Source: Candidatus Woesearchaeota archaeon (GTDB lineage Archaea; Nanobdellota; Nanobdellia; Woesearchaeales; JABMPP01). Taken from it: a DNA stretch of 64,000 nucleotides. The DNA is taken from contig JAGVYD010000013.1 in the NCBI GenBank assembly GCA_018303405.1, forward strand, positions 1-64,000, in the 5' to 3' direction. The translations under genes and the position numbers were made by a program. The notes below the pieces were generated by a model, which saw only the letters and a program-made list of their open reading frames with translations, did not search any database and had not been told where the DNA came from. The stretch's first letter is position 1. Every line of letters begins with the position of its first letter. Below are positions 1 through 9,053 of the stretch, piece after piece.

Positions 1-130
1 ATGTAAGGTCAAGGCACATAAGAACGCAGGCAGCTGAGCTGTTTTGTAGGCTGATAGCCTACAACATCGGCTATCGCCGATGGGATTTTCTACTAGGCCT
101 GTGGCTGGTGCATTCACCAAATTTTTTTTG
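1..130 (+). other. Hairpin-rich non-coding segment at the window edge
   Basis: No gene is visible. Three hairpins follow one another: an 8-bp stem with a 3-base loop (45-63), a 7-bp stem with a 4-base loop (65-82) and a 5-bp stem with a CATT loop (106-119). The last is followed at once by a run of eight T (122-129), as at the 3' end of a transcript. This may be the tail of an RNA or of a gene lying before the window; the sequence does not decide which. Confidence 0.35.
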
Positions 131-155
131 GATTCTTTGCATTGGTTCGCAAAAC

Positions 156-164
156 TATTTAAAA
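156..164 (+). promoter_or_regulatory. TATA box of purA
   Basis: TATTTAAAA lies 22-30 bases before the purA ATG at 186. That spacing is what an archaeal TATA box gives for a transcript starting at or just before the start codon, so the purA message is probably nearly leaderless. Confidence 0.55.
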
Positions 165-173
165 CACTCATGA

Positions 174-1472
<1,299 letters not shown>

Positions 1473-1571
1473 CGCAAGAGCAGCCCAGCCCATTTTTTTG
1501 CCGGTAATTTATGCCATGCTGAAGTAGTGTCCCATCCCCGCAGGCGGGTCTTGTCGAATTCCTTTCCTATA

Positions 1572-1736
1572 AGCTTAGTAGAAAAGTTTACGTTTTGCCA
1601 TCAATTCTGCGAGCATCTGGAAATAAGGCAGACAGCAGTTTTCAGAGTTCCATAGAGAAAACTGCCCTCGTGAATAAGATGCCCATGCGAGCCGATGGCA
1701 AAACCTGAGCCTTCAGGCGAAGTTTTCTGCTAAGCT
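1572..1736 (+). mobile_element. Mobile hairpin element, copy A (165 bp)
   Basis: Terminal inverted repeats at 1572-1585 and 1723-1736 (14 bp, one G-T pair) are abutted on both sides by the direct repeat TTCCTATA (1564-1571 and 1737-1744), which looks like a target-site duplication. Inside: an 11-bp stem 1592-1602/1694-1704, a helix with tandem G.A pairs (GCGAGCAT 1609-1616 with ATGCGAGC 1685-1692), a 9-bp hairpin with loop AGAGTTCCATAGA (1635-1665), and a small hairpin CCTGA-GCCT-TCAGG just after the 11-bp stem. Same architecture as the elements near 54616, 60291 and 63182. It has no ORF, so it would need an enzyme supplied in trans. Confidence 0.75.
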
Positions 1737-1750
1737 TTCCTATAGAAAAA

Positions 1751-1800
1751 TTTATATACTGGATTGAAATAAGTAAATGTTAATTTGTATGTTAATATAT
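1751..1800 (+). promoter_or_regulatory. Promoter region of the pilin genes
   Basis: Two TATA-like sequences are present: TTTATATA at 1751-1758, just past the end of element A, and TTAATATAT at 1792-1800. The second is better placed for a short leader carrying the GTGAGGGA ribosome-binding site just before the ATG at 1843. The first would give a leader of about 60 bases. Confidence 0.4.
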
Positions 1801-1842
1801 TATGATTATTAACAAACTACCTTTTTGATGTGAGGGATGTAA

Positions 1843-2349
1843 ATGAAAAAAAAAGGTCAAGCCGCGTTGGAATTTTTAATGACTTATGGTTGGGCGATTC
1901 TTGTTGTTCTTGTTGTCATTGGCGCATTGGCATATTTCGGTGTGTTGAATCCGAGTTTCCTGCTTCCGGAGAAATGCACCATGGGCCCAGGTATCACCTG
2001 CAAGGATTTTAATGTTGACAGCACTACAGACAGAATAACACTCAGTCTGCTCAATGGTCTTGGGAAAGATATTGTATTTACAATGGTGAATGCAACAAGC
2101 TCCTTCACACCACAGGGATGCGGCAATTCTTCATCAGAGGTGTGGAATATAACCACAAGAAGTCCTCCAAACCTCATCTTCTCAGGTGAAGAGTTCTTTG
2201 TTGATATCACCTGCAGTAAAGGCGCTTTTGGCATTAATCCCACCAGCAGCAAGCAGCAATGGCGGGTATCACTGACATATTACCAGACCGAGAGCGGCCC
2301 GGCTTTTACGCATGTAGCTGAGGGCGAACTCACTGCCAGAGTGGACTAA
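1843..2349 (+). CDS. Type IV pilin-like protein with class III signal peptide
   Basis: A 168-residue exported protein. The N-terminus MKKKG/QAALEF fits an archaeal class III signal peptide: prepilin-peptidase cleavage between Gly5 and Gln6 and Glu at +5 of the mature protein. A hydrophobic helix follows (about residues 13-33), then a cysteine-containing head with CTMGPGITC at about 46-54. Family knowledge: such proteins assemble through the N-terminal helix into pilus-like filaments or remain in the membrane. It heads a run of five pilin-like genes, and the next gene shares its first 45 residues almost exactly. The filament type cannot be named from sequence alone. Confidence 0.8.
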   Translation: MKKKGQAALEFLMTYGWAILVVLVVIGALAYFGVLNPSFLLPEKCTMGPGITCKDFNVDSTTDRITLSLLNGLGKDIVFTMVNATSSFTPQGCGNSSSEVWNITTRSPPNLIFSGEEFFVDITCSKGAFGINPTSSKQQWRVSLTYYQTESGPAFTHVAEGELTARVD

Positions 2350-2397
2350 TCATTTTTAGCATTTTTTTAACTTTTGAATTGTTAAATAGGGATTATC

Positions 2398-3033
2398 ATG
2401 GTAAAAAAAAGAGGCCAGGCAGCTTTAGAATTCTTAATGACTTATGGCTGGGCCATCTTGGTTGTCCTGGTGGTGATTGGCACACTGGCTTATTTTGGCG
2501 TGCTGAACCCAAGTTTCCTTCTCCCGGAGAAATGCACCCTGCAGCTTGGATTGTACTGCAAGGATCACAGGATTGACGCCGTTGACAAGTCTGTGAGGCT
2601 GATGCTCCAGAATGGCATTGGCCAGGGAATTATCATCACACGGCTGCGCGTTGCAGATGAAAAGGGCATTATCATGTGCGATTCCGGTGTTGGCAAGTTC
2701 ACATCCGAGCTTACCAAGCCAACCTGCAATGGGGTTGACTGCTCAGGATGCGGCAACCTGGACCCTGCCAGCCTGTTCACAGCTCCGGATGACAGCTATG
2801 TCGGGTGCAATCCATTGGCCAATTACAGGAAAACTTTCAACGGCATGCCCGGCTGGCATCTTGAAAACACCTACGATTCCACCATAAAGATACCATGCGA
2901 TAAAATGAGCCAGGCCGAGGGAAAGGCCAAGGTCAGGATGGATGTGGTTTATTTCTACGATGACAGCACCGCTGACTTTGAGCACACAATGCAGGGCGAG
3001 CTGCTTGCCAAGCTTGAGAAGCCTTTGGTATAA
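2398..3033 (+). CDS. Type IV pilin-like protein, paralogue of the preceding gene
   Basis: 211 residues. The N-terminus MVKKRG/QAALEF carries the class III cleavage site (Gly6/Gln7, Glu at +5) and a helix nearly identical to that of the gene at 1843, including the following FGVLNPSFLLPEKCT. The head domains differ: this one is longer, with several cysteines (CNGVDCSGC at about 116-124). A recent duplication followed by divergence of the surface part is the simplest reading. It lies 48 bases after its neighbour, so both are probably co-transcribed. Likely major or minor subunits of one filament. Confidence 0.8.
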   Translation: MVKKRGQAALEFLMTYGWAILVVLVVIGTLAYFGVLNPSFLLPEKCTLQLGLYCKDHRIDAVDKSVRLMLQNGIGQGIIITRLRVADEKGIIMCDSGVGKFTSELTKPTCNGVDCSGCGNLDPASLFTAPDDSYVGCNPLANYRKTFNGMPGWHLENTYDSTIKIPCDKMSQAEGKAKVRMDVVYFYDDSTADFEHTMQGELLAKLEKPLV

Positions 3034-3140
3034 ATACTTTAAAGCGCTTAATCATCAAATATTTATACTTCTTGCGCACCTTTGCACATTAGCCCGCAAC
3101 GCAGGAATATTTGTTGCACAAATTCACCGCATTTGGCACA

Positions 3141-3605
3141 ATGGCACGATCGCATCATAAAAAGAGGAAAAAGGCACCTGGTATCAATGCGCAGGTTTCC
3201 CTTGAGCATATCATGGTGGTAGCCATTGCCATGATTGTCCTTATTCCTGTTGTCTACCTTTTTTATTCCTATACCCAAAAGTCCACGGCAGAGGTAAATC
3301 TTGGCAGGATGTATACGATTGGCCGCAACATTGTGCACGACGCTGAATCCATCTATTATCTTGGGCCTCCTTCCAAGGTGACCCGGGAAGAAAACATGCC
3401 GGAAGGCGTGGTCAGCATCGAAATATTGCAGGACCCTTCTGTAACTGCATATGAGCTGGTTTTCCATTTGGCAGACGATAATTCAGTTGTCATCCCTGCC
3501 AATGTCCCGATAAATGGCACTTTCGGGGAGGAAAGCACTACAAAGGGGCTTAAGCTGATTGGCATACAGTCCATGGGCGGCTATGTCAATATAACTTTTG
3601 AATAA
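3141..3605 (+). CDS. Pilin-like protein, class III signal peptide
   Basis: 154 residues from the ATG at 3141; a TTG at 3111 would add ten residues and is less likely. A basic N-terminus (HHKKRKK) precedes NA/QVSLEH, a class III cleavage pattern with Gln at +1 and Glu at +5, then one hydrophobic helix and a small, mostly beta head with no cysteine pairs. A TATA-like AATATTTATAC at about 3058-3068 may give it its own promoter. Its place in the pilin run suggests a minor subunit. Confidence 0.7.
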   Translation: MARSHHKKRKKAPGINAQVSLEHIMVVAIAMIVLIPVVYLFYSYTQKSTAEVNLGRMYTIGRNIVHDAESIYYLGPPSKVTREENMPEGVVSIEILQDPSVTAYELVFHLADDNSVVIPANVPINGTFGEESTTKGLKLIGIQSMGGYVNITFE

Positions 3606-3634
3606 AGAAACTGCCACGCCCATCCACCAACAAA

Positions 3635-4123
3635 ATGCACAATCAATCCTATGCGCATTATCAGGGCAAAAAACCACGCAATTTTGAGGCAAACAGGCGC
3701 GGGCAGTCTGCATTTGAGCTTGTAATGGTAACAGGCCTCATGCTCGTAGTATTCACCACATTCTTCATTGTAATCACCAATAGCAGCATTTCAGCCAAAA
3801 AAGAGCGCGACACTCAGATACTCAGGGAAATTTCGCTGTTGATATCTGATGAAATCATATTGGCATCATCCTCTGAGGATGGCTACACCCGCACTTTCGA
3901 GGTGCCAGTTTCCATCGATGGAATAAATTTCACCGCCGAGCTGCACTATGACAATGATATCAAGAACCATAGTGAAGTCATAATCAAGTCTGTAAACAAC
4001 CCGATTGAAGTTGAAATTGTTGATATGGTGCAAAAGGATGTTGTGGGAACGATTGTCCAGGGCAGCAACACCATCCAAAAAAGGGACAATGTCGTGTGCC
4101 TGAATACCGCCGCATGCCCCTGA
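3635..4123 (+). CDS. Pilin-like protein, class III signal peptide
   Basis: 162 residues. A 23-residue basic leader ends in RRG/QSAFEL, with Gln at +1 and Glu at +5, followed by a hydrophobic helix (about residues 29-47) and a small head. The C-terminus has one cysteine pair, CLNTAAC. The gene starts 30 bases after the previous stop on the same strand, so it is probably part of the same transcription unit. Function beyond a membrane-anchored pilin-like subunit is not visible. Confidence 0.7.
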   Translation: MHNQSYAHYQGKKPRNFEANRRGQSAFELVMVTGLMLVVFTTFFIVITNSSISAKKERDTQILREISLLISDEIILASSSEDGYTRTFEVPVSIDGINFTAELHYDNDIKNHSEVIIKSVNNPIEVEIVDMVQKDVVGTIVQGSNTIQKRDNVVCLNTAACP

Positions 4124-4197
4124 TCTCCTGCGCTATGCGTGCACTGTGCGCTCATGCCTATCCTGGCAAGCGGATTATATATGAAGTGGATTATTGC

Positions 4198-4229
4198 CTG
4201 CCTGTTTTTGCCAAAGCCTGTTTTTGCCA
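4198..4229 (+). repeat. Short tandem repeat, two copies of a 15-16 bp unit
   Basis: The unit GCCTGTTTTTGCCAA occurs twice in a row in the 240-base gap between two pilin-like genes. A TATA-like AATATTAAAG follows at about 4241-4250. No gene of useful size lies in this gap. Confidence 0.5.
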
Positions 4230-4384
4230 AGCCAACCAAAAAAATATTAAAGCCTGCCATCTTTTGGGCTCAACAGCAGAGCATGTGGGTGCACCAGGGC
4301 CCAATATCCAGTCAATGTTGCATAAACCCTCACTACTGCCTGCCGAATGCCGGCATGCGATAAATGCAAACAGGCAATAATAAA

Positions 4385-4843
4385 ATGACAAGAGACAGGA
4401 CACTTAGCAGGAAAGCCCAAAACTGGGGCATGGATGTCATGATTGGGATTGGCATATTTGTTCTCGGCCTTGGCCTGTTCTTTTACATCGTTGACAAGAA
4501 ATCTGATGATGACAATGTCAGCGAGCTGCTGAGGGAAACGGAAAAGATGTCCCAGGCAATGGTTGCCTCAGAAATCAACATCAACAACCCCTGCGCTTTC
4601 ATCATCGGCAATAAAATCGACAAGCTAAAGCTTGAGCAATGCTCGCAGGATTACCCCTACAGCAAAATCCTGCTCGGAATCCGCAACGACTACTGCGTTT
4701 ACTTTGTCGACAAGGACGGCAACCTGATAAATATCTCCGCAGTGACCAACAAGTACGGCATTGGGTTCGGGAGCACGGACATAAATTATACTGTGCTGGA
4801 TGAATTCGGAATCCCGCAGGGCGCAGTGCCCTGCAGCACATAA
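4385..4843 (+). CDS. Pilin-like membrane protein with a C-terminal domain shared with the next gene
   Basis: 152 residues from the ATG at 4385; an in-frame ATG at 4364 adds seven. RKAQNWGMD resembles a class III processing region but lacks Glu at +5; a hydrophobic helix follows (about residues 19-36). The C-terminal half contains RNDYCVYFVDKDGNLINIS and ends IPQGAVPCST, and it matches the end of the protein at 4934 closely in pattern. The two are therefore paralogues in their outer domain though their N-termini differ. Probably minor pilus or membrane-surface subunits. Confidence 0.65.
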   Translation: MTRDRTLSRKAQNWGMDVMIGIGIFVLGLGLFFYIVDKKSDDDNVSELLRETEKMSQAMVASEININNPCAFIIGNKIDKLKLEQCSQDYPYSKILLGIRNDYCVYFVDKDGNLINISAVTNKYGIGFGSTDINYTVLDEFGIPQGAVPCST

Positions 4844-4933
4844 TCCATAACATTTAAAATCATGTACATATACAGTCCTTAATTGTGGCAGGATTGTCCG
4901 GTTTAATTTTGACAAAAGAGGCGCACGCATCCA

Positions 4934-5482
4934 ATGGCCAAGAGGAAAAGGGCATCTAAAATGAAAAAAGGAAAAACAATCTCAAAAGCAAAGCCCCAAG
5001 TCTTGCCAGCTGCTGGCAAAGTAGCCAGGAAGCCTGGCCTGAAAACCCTGTTGAACCCCATCATAGTCAGCATCATTGCAGTCTACTTCCTGATATTGGC
5101 AATCTACGTGATAAACGTGGCGCCCAAGAAAGTCATGCAGGAAAGCCTTGAGACAGACAAGGCCATAATGCTCAAAAGCATTGAGGAGGCCACTAACCCG
5201 GACCTTGCCGGCCAGGCATCAGCGCAAAACGTCATCACTTTCATCGTTGGCCAGGAAGTGGACAAGGATAAGCTCCAGGAATTCGCGCAGACAAAATATT
5301 CAGACCTTAAAAAACAGCTTGGCCTGACCAATGACTTTTGCATCCATTTCGAGGACCAGGATGGCAACCTCATAGACATTTCAGAGCTGACTGGGAGGCG
5401 GGGGGCAGGCATAGGAAGCCCTGAGCTTGAGTTCAATGTCATTGATGACCGGGGCAATCCAATTGCTGTAATGACCTGCTAA
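4934..5482 (+). CDS. Single-span membrane protein, paralogue of the previous gene
   Basis: 182 residues. A long basic N-terminus (about 35 residues, many Lys and Arg) precedes one membrane helix (about 41-62), then an extracytoplasmic domain. Its last 50 residues (NDFCIHFEDQDGNLIDIS, ending in a single Cys) align with the C-terminus of the preceding protein. There is no class III motif, so anchoring is by an ordinary helix. It lies about 90 bases downstream of its paralogue. A role in the pilus or cell surface is inferred from context only. Confidence 0.65.
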   Translation: MAKRKRASKMKKGKTISKAKPQVLPAAGKVARKPGLKTLLNPIIVSIIAVYFLILAIYVINVAPKKVMQESLETDKAIMLKSIEEATNPDLAGQASAQNVITFIVGQEVDKDKLQEFAQTKYSDLKKQLGLTNDFCIHFEDQDGNLIDISELTGRRGAGIGSPELEFNVIDDRGNPIAVMTC

Positions 5483-5534
5483 TCGAAAAGTATTTTAACC
5501 AGTTAATCATAATTTTTTAAAAAGAGGTGAAATA

Positions 5535-5765
5535 TTGGGAGTCATAAGCAAATTAATGACAAAGAAACAATATGAGATTGCCCTTCCGCTATACTACTGC
5601 GCATTTGCGATTTTCTTCAATATTTTCGGCCTGGCATCAATGTTTGCCCGTGATACACGCTCAGCCATAATCTACCTGCTGTCAGTGCTTTTCATGGGAA
5701 ATTTCCTCATGTTTGTCGGCTATCTCTACATCCTGCGCGATGTCAGGAAATGGGGATTTGAGTAA
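5535..5765 (+). CDS. Small two-helix membrane protein
   Basis: 76 residues, starting at a TTG. The start is fixed by a strong ribosome-binding site, AAAGAGGTGA (5521-5530), four bases upstream. Two hydrophobic segments (about residues 16-38 and 43-65) fill most of the protein. I do not recognise the family. It is the last plus-strand gene of the pilin block and may belong to that unit. Confidence 0.55.
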   Translation: MGVISKLMTKKQYEIALPLYYCAFAIFFNIFGLASMFARDTRSAIIYLLSVLFMGNFLMFVGYLYILRDVRKWGFE

Positions 5766-5852
5766 GAGTTTTGGATTTCCAATTTTCTCAGAATTTGGCC
5801 AAATGGTTTGTCAAAAGTACGCAGCACAATGTAGGCAAATGGGGGAGTTTCC

Positions 5853-6068
5853 TTATCCGGGCCTTTTCAGGGATTTTCCAGTTATGTGGTGGCCGAGGTT
5901 CTTGTAATTCATGAGGAGCAGCGATATCACTGCAATCCCAAAGCTTGTCCACAGCTCTCCCAATGGCCTTGAATAAAGTATGACGACAATCCTATAGACG
6001 GATAAAAGAAAAACAGCCGACGCAACCAGCTCAACCCAGTAATCAGCAACCTGTTTTTTAAGCCCCAT
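5853..6068 (-). CDS. Small membrane protein, unknown
   Basis: 71 residues with two hydrophobic stretches (about residues 12-31 and 40-56). A TATA-like AATTTATATAG lies 25-35 bases before the ATG, which supports both the strand and the start. No family recognised. It follows the S6e/aIF2-gamma operon on the same strand but has its own promoter. Confidence 0.5.
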   Translation of the reverse strand: MGLKKQVADYWVELVASAVFLLSVYRIVVILYSRPLGELWTSFGIAVISLLLMNYKNLGHHITGKSLKRPG

Positions 6069-6132
6069 GCTGCCAATGAATTCATCTTACTATATAAATT
6101 TTTTTTGGAAGAACACCAAAGCACGCCTGGCT

Positions 6133-7392
6133 TTATTTGAGGATTGTCCCAAATCCAATCAGCCTGAACCTTGTCCCAATCCTCCTTGAAATTGTGATTC
6201 TTGAGCTTTTCTCGGCGCAGACAGGAAGCTTCAGCTTGCAGTGTATCTGGTTTTTTCCCAGCTTGTCCACAATGCCGACAGTAGCTGCTGAATTGACATT
6301 AAGCATAAGGACTTCCCCCATCTTGATGGGCTCGACATTAAGCTCCTTCTCTGACCCAACAACCCTCTCCAACAGGTTGACGCCGAGATTGAACTCATAC
6401 CACACCTCAGGAAGCTTGCCGACCTTTCCAACGACATTCCCAGTCAGCTTGTCAGACTTGACAATTGAAGGGTCGAGGCTTGTAAGCACCCCCATCGAGC
6501 CGCCAGGGCTGATTTCCTTGGCTTCCTTCCCGCCGGTCACAATGCTCATGATTGTTGTCTTTATCGGCTTCCATACCTTCTGGTTTTTTTCCTCGACCAT
6601 CCTTCCAGGCCGAATCTCAATTTCGTCCCCTATCGTAAGCATGCCCTCTTTCAGCGTCCCGCCGAGGACGCCGCCTTTCAGGCCTTCTATGGCAGTGCCT
6701 GGCCTGTTGATGTCAAAGCTCCTCGCTACTAGCATGAGCGGGTCTTTTTTGCTGTCCCTGTTGGGAGTCTTGACGGTATCCTCGATCGCCTTGATCAGGA
6801 AGCCAATATTGATATTGTGCTGCGCTGTTATCGGCACAATGGGCACATTCTCATATCGCGTGCCCTTCAGGAATGCCTTAATCTGCTTAAAATTCCTGAC
6901 CGCATCGTCCCTTGACACAAGGTCTATCTTATTCTGCACAACCACAACATTCTCCACGCCCACAATGTCCAGGGCCATCAGGTGTTCCTGTGTCTGCGGC
7001 TGCGGGCACCTTTCATTTGCGGCAATGACAAGCAGGGCACCGTCCATGATTGTTGTCCCGGCAAGCATGGTTGCCATAAGCGATTCGTGGCCTGGCGCAT
7101 CCACGAAGCTGACTTTTCGTACAGCGACTGAATCTTTGCCGCAGTGCGGGCATTTTGCAGCTGTTGTGTAGCCTTCTGCATCATCTGTATCCGGGCATTT
7201 CCTGAAAACCGAATCAGCGTAACCAAGCCTTATCGTGATGCCCCTTTTGATTTCTTCAGAATGAGTGTCTGTCCACTTGCCGGAAAGCCTTTCCGTGAGC
7301 GTTGTCTTGCCGTGGTCAACATGCCCTACAAGCCCTATGTTTACTTCCGGCTGGCTGTTTTCAACGTCTGTGTGCTGCTTCTTCTTGACCAT
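6133..7392 (-). CDS. Translation initiation factor 2, gamma subunit (aIF2-gamma)
   Basis: The GTPase subunit of archaeal IF2, which brings initiator Met-tRNA to the small ribosomal subunit. 419 residues, normal length. G1 motif GHVDHGKT at residues 23-30, G3 DAPGH, G4 NKID, and a zinc knuckle (CPDT...CPHCG at about 66-84) typical of the gamma subunit. The last third holds the two beta-barrel domains. The ATG directly follows the stop codon of S6e; the S6e/aIF2-gamma pair is a conserved archaeal arrangement and implies co-transcription. The alpha and beta subunits are not in the window. Confidence 0.97.
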   Translation of the reverse strand: MVKKKQHTDVENSQPEVNIGLVGHVDHGKTTLTERLSGKWTDTHSEEIKRGITIRLGYADSVFRKCPDTDDAEGYTTAAKCPHCGKDSVAVRKVSFVDAPGHESLMATMLAGTTIMDGALLVIAANERCPQPQTQEHLMALDIVGVENVVVVQNKIDLVSRDDAVRNFKQIKAFLKGTRYENVPIVPITAQHNINIGFLIKAIEDTVKTPNRDSKKDPLMLVARSFDINRPGTAIEGLKGGVLGGTLKEGMLTIGDEIEIRPGRMVEEKNQKVWKPIKTTIMSIVTGGKEAKEISPGGSMGVLTSLDPSIVKSDKLTGNVVGKVGKLPEVWYEFNLGVNLLERVVGSEKELNVEPIKMGEVLMLNVNSAATVGIVDKLGKNQIHCKLKLPVCAEKSSRITISRRIGTRFRLIGFGTILK

Positions 7393-7920
7393 TTATTGCT
7401 TATCCTCTGGGGTTTTTTCCTCAGCCTTTTTCTCATGCTTGTGATGGTCGCCTTTCACATCCTTTCCAGCATGCTTTTCTACCTTTGCCTCGGCAGGTGC
7501 TTCCTTTGCTGGCGCAGCCTTTTCTTCCTTGGCATCCTCTGCTTTTTCAGCTTTTGGCTCCATGGGCTCCTTGCCCTGTTTTGTGACCTTGAGGTTGACT
7601 TGGGCTGTAAGGTCAAAAATTGTGTTCCCCGCAACCGACTTCCTTTTCCTGTCGCCGTATTCAATGTCGCGGACGCCGCTGCCTTTTGTGGAGAGAATCC
7701 TTTTTCTTGCTGTGCCGATGACATCCCTTCTCATCGGGAATCCGCAGTTGTCGCTTCCGCCTGTAATCATCATCTCATAGCCTGTCAGGCCGAACAATTC
7801 ACCTTTGACAGTGTCGCCAATCTTCATCCCAAAAAGGTTCTTAGAATCAGGGTCCTTTAGTTCCTTCTGGTAACTTTTGCCCGTTTTAGGGTCAGATATT
7901 ACAATTTTAAAATCAGCCAT
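7393..7920 (-). CDS. rps6e: 30S ribosomal protein S6e with a long charged tail
   Basis: Small-subunit ribosomal protein. The first 115 residues have S6e hallmarks: the N-terminal MADFKIVISDPKTGKSY, the GGSDNCGFPMRRDV segment, and RKRKSVAGNTI. A 55-residue Ala/Lys/Glu-rich tail follows, probably disordered, longer than in most archaeal S6e. I chose the ATG at 7920 because a GGAGG site lies ten bases upstream; an earlier ATG at 7929 sits one base from that site and would add MIC. Operon with aIF2-gamma. Confidence 0.93.
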   Translation of the reverse strand: MADFKIVISDPKTGKSYQKELKDPDSKNLFGMKIGDTVKGELFGLTGYEMMITGGSDNCGFPMRRDVIGTARKRILSTKGSGVRDIEYGDRKRKSVAGNTIFDLTAQVNLKVTKQGKEPMEPKAEKAEDAKEEKAAPAKEAPAEAKVEKHAGKDVKGDHHKHEKKAEEKTPEDKQ

Positions 7921-7989
7921 GCATATCATTCCTCCCGAGGACTGGACTCCAATGGAGCAGCCTCAGCGATACAAGGAAAAAACAAGCCC

Positions 7990-7997
7990 TTTAAAAA
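7990..7997. promoter_or_regulatory. Shared TATA element between S6e and Nog1
   Basis: TTTAAAAA lies 22-29 bases before the plus-strand ATG of nog1 (8019), ideal for a leaderless nog1 message. Read on the minus strand it can serve S6e, giving a leader of about 45 bases that carries the GGAGG site. A single near-palindromic TATA may drive both divergent units. Confidence 0.45.
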
Positions 7998-8018
7998 GGT
8001 TGGTGTATTTGCAAAAGC

Positions 8019-9005
8019 ATGAATTTTCAAACCCTGACAAAAGTTGAGAGCGCACAGTTTTACCTGGACACGGCATTCAGGAACGGCCAGCAGGCTGCAG
8101 TGCGGTTCAAGCTCCAGAACAAGCCGAGCCGGGATAAGCCGAGGCTGGACAGGACAAAAAATATGGAGTATGCCAGGGTCACTGCCATCAAGAACAGCAT
8201 GGTCAGCAGCCTGTCCACCATCTTAAAGTCATTCCCGGACATTTCCTCGCTGCCAACTTTCTACTATGAGCTTGTAAAAGTCACGCTGGATTACTACAGC
8301 CTGAAAAAATCCCTTGGCACCATGAACTGGGGCAGGGCAAAGGTTGAGGAGTTCTACAGGCAATACATCCCGAAAATCAGGTCTGCACGCGATTTCAGGC
8401 AGATGGAGGAATTCAGGAAGCAGTTTTTTGGCCGGGTCAGCAGCATATTTTACCAGATGGACAAGGCCTTCAAGTATCTTGAAAGCGCAAGAAAAACAAT
8501 GAAGGAATACCCGACAGTCAAGACAGAGACAAAGACTGTGGTGCTTGCGGGGTTTCCAAATGTCGGCAAGACAACCTTATTGTTCCGCCTGACCGGCTCA
8601 AGGCCCGAGATTGCCAATTATGCATTTACCACAAAACGAATCAACATTTCCTATTTCAGGGAAGGCGATGAAAGGATCCAGGTGCTTGACACACCTGGCA
8701 CTCTCAACAGGTTCAATAAGATGAACATGGTTGAAAAACAGGCTTACCTTGCCATGAAGCACTGCGCAGATGCATTTGTCTATGTCATTGACCCGACAGA
8801 GCCTTATCCAATAAAGGACCAGGAAAAATTGCTCAAAATGGTCAGGGGATTCAAGAAGCAGGTGATTGTCTATGTTTCCAAGACAGACATTGTCGAAAGC
8901 CCAATTGCGCAGGCTGCAGTGTCCAAATACCGTGCAGTGGCCGAGGCTGAAATTCTTAAAAAGGAGATTATGGGCGCTTTAGGTGCTTCTCTTAAGAGCC
9001 CATAA
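8019..9005 (+). CDS. Nog1-type GTPase, ribosome assembly
   Basis: A GTPase of the OBG/Nog1 family that acts in large-subunit assembly. 328 residues, a usual size for archaeal Nog1. The first 160 residues form the helical Nog1 N-domain (MNFQTLTKVESAQFYLDTAF; the charged NRxxRE-like surface). G1 GFPNVGKTT is near residue 178, G3 DTPGT follows, and a degenerate G4 (YVSKTDI) comes near 290. The C-terminal part is short and lacks the eukaryotic extension. It is divergent from S6e, which fits a translation-related locus. Confidence 0.9.
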   Translation: MNFQTLTKVESAQFYLDTAFRNGQQAAVRFKLQNKPSRDKPRLDRTKNMEYARVTAIKNSMVSSLSTILKSFPDISSLPTFYYELVKVTLDYYSLKKSLGTMNWGRAKVEEFYRQYIPKIRSARDFRQMEEFRKQFFGRVSSIFYQMDKAFKYLESARKTMKEYPTVKTETKTVVLAGFPNVGKTTLLFRLTGSRPEIANYAFTTKRINISYFREGDERIQVLDTPGTLNRFNKMNMVEKQAYLAMKHCADAFVYVIDPTEPYPIKDQEKLLKMVRGFKKQVIVYVSKTDIVESPIAQAAVSKYRAVAEAEILKKEIMGALGASLKSP

Positions 9006-9053
9006 CTCTCAGGCGGCCTAATTTTTGGCTCCTGAAAACTTCCCCTAATCCTG

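Noticed and set aside
6137-7171. 344-residue open frame on the plus strand
   Set aside because: It lies entirely over aIF2-gamma, a clear gene on the other strand, and its translation has no family features.
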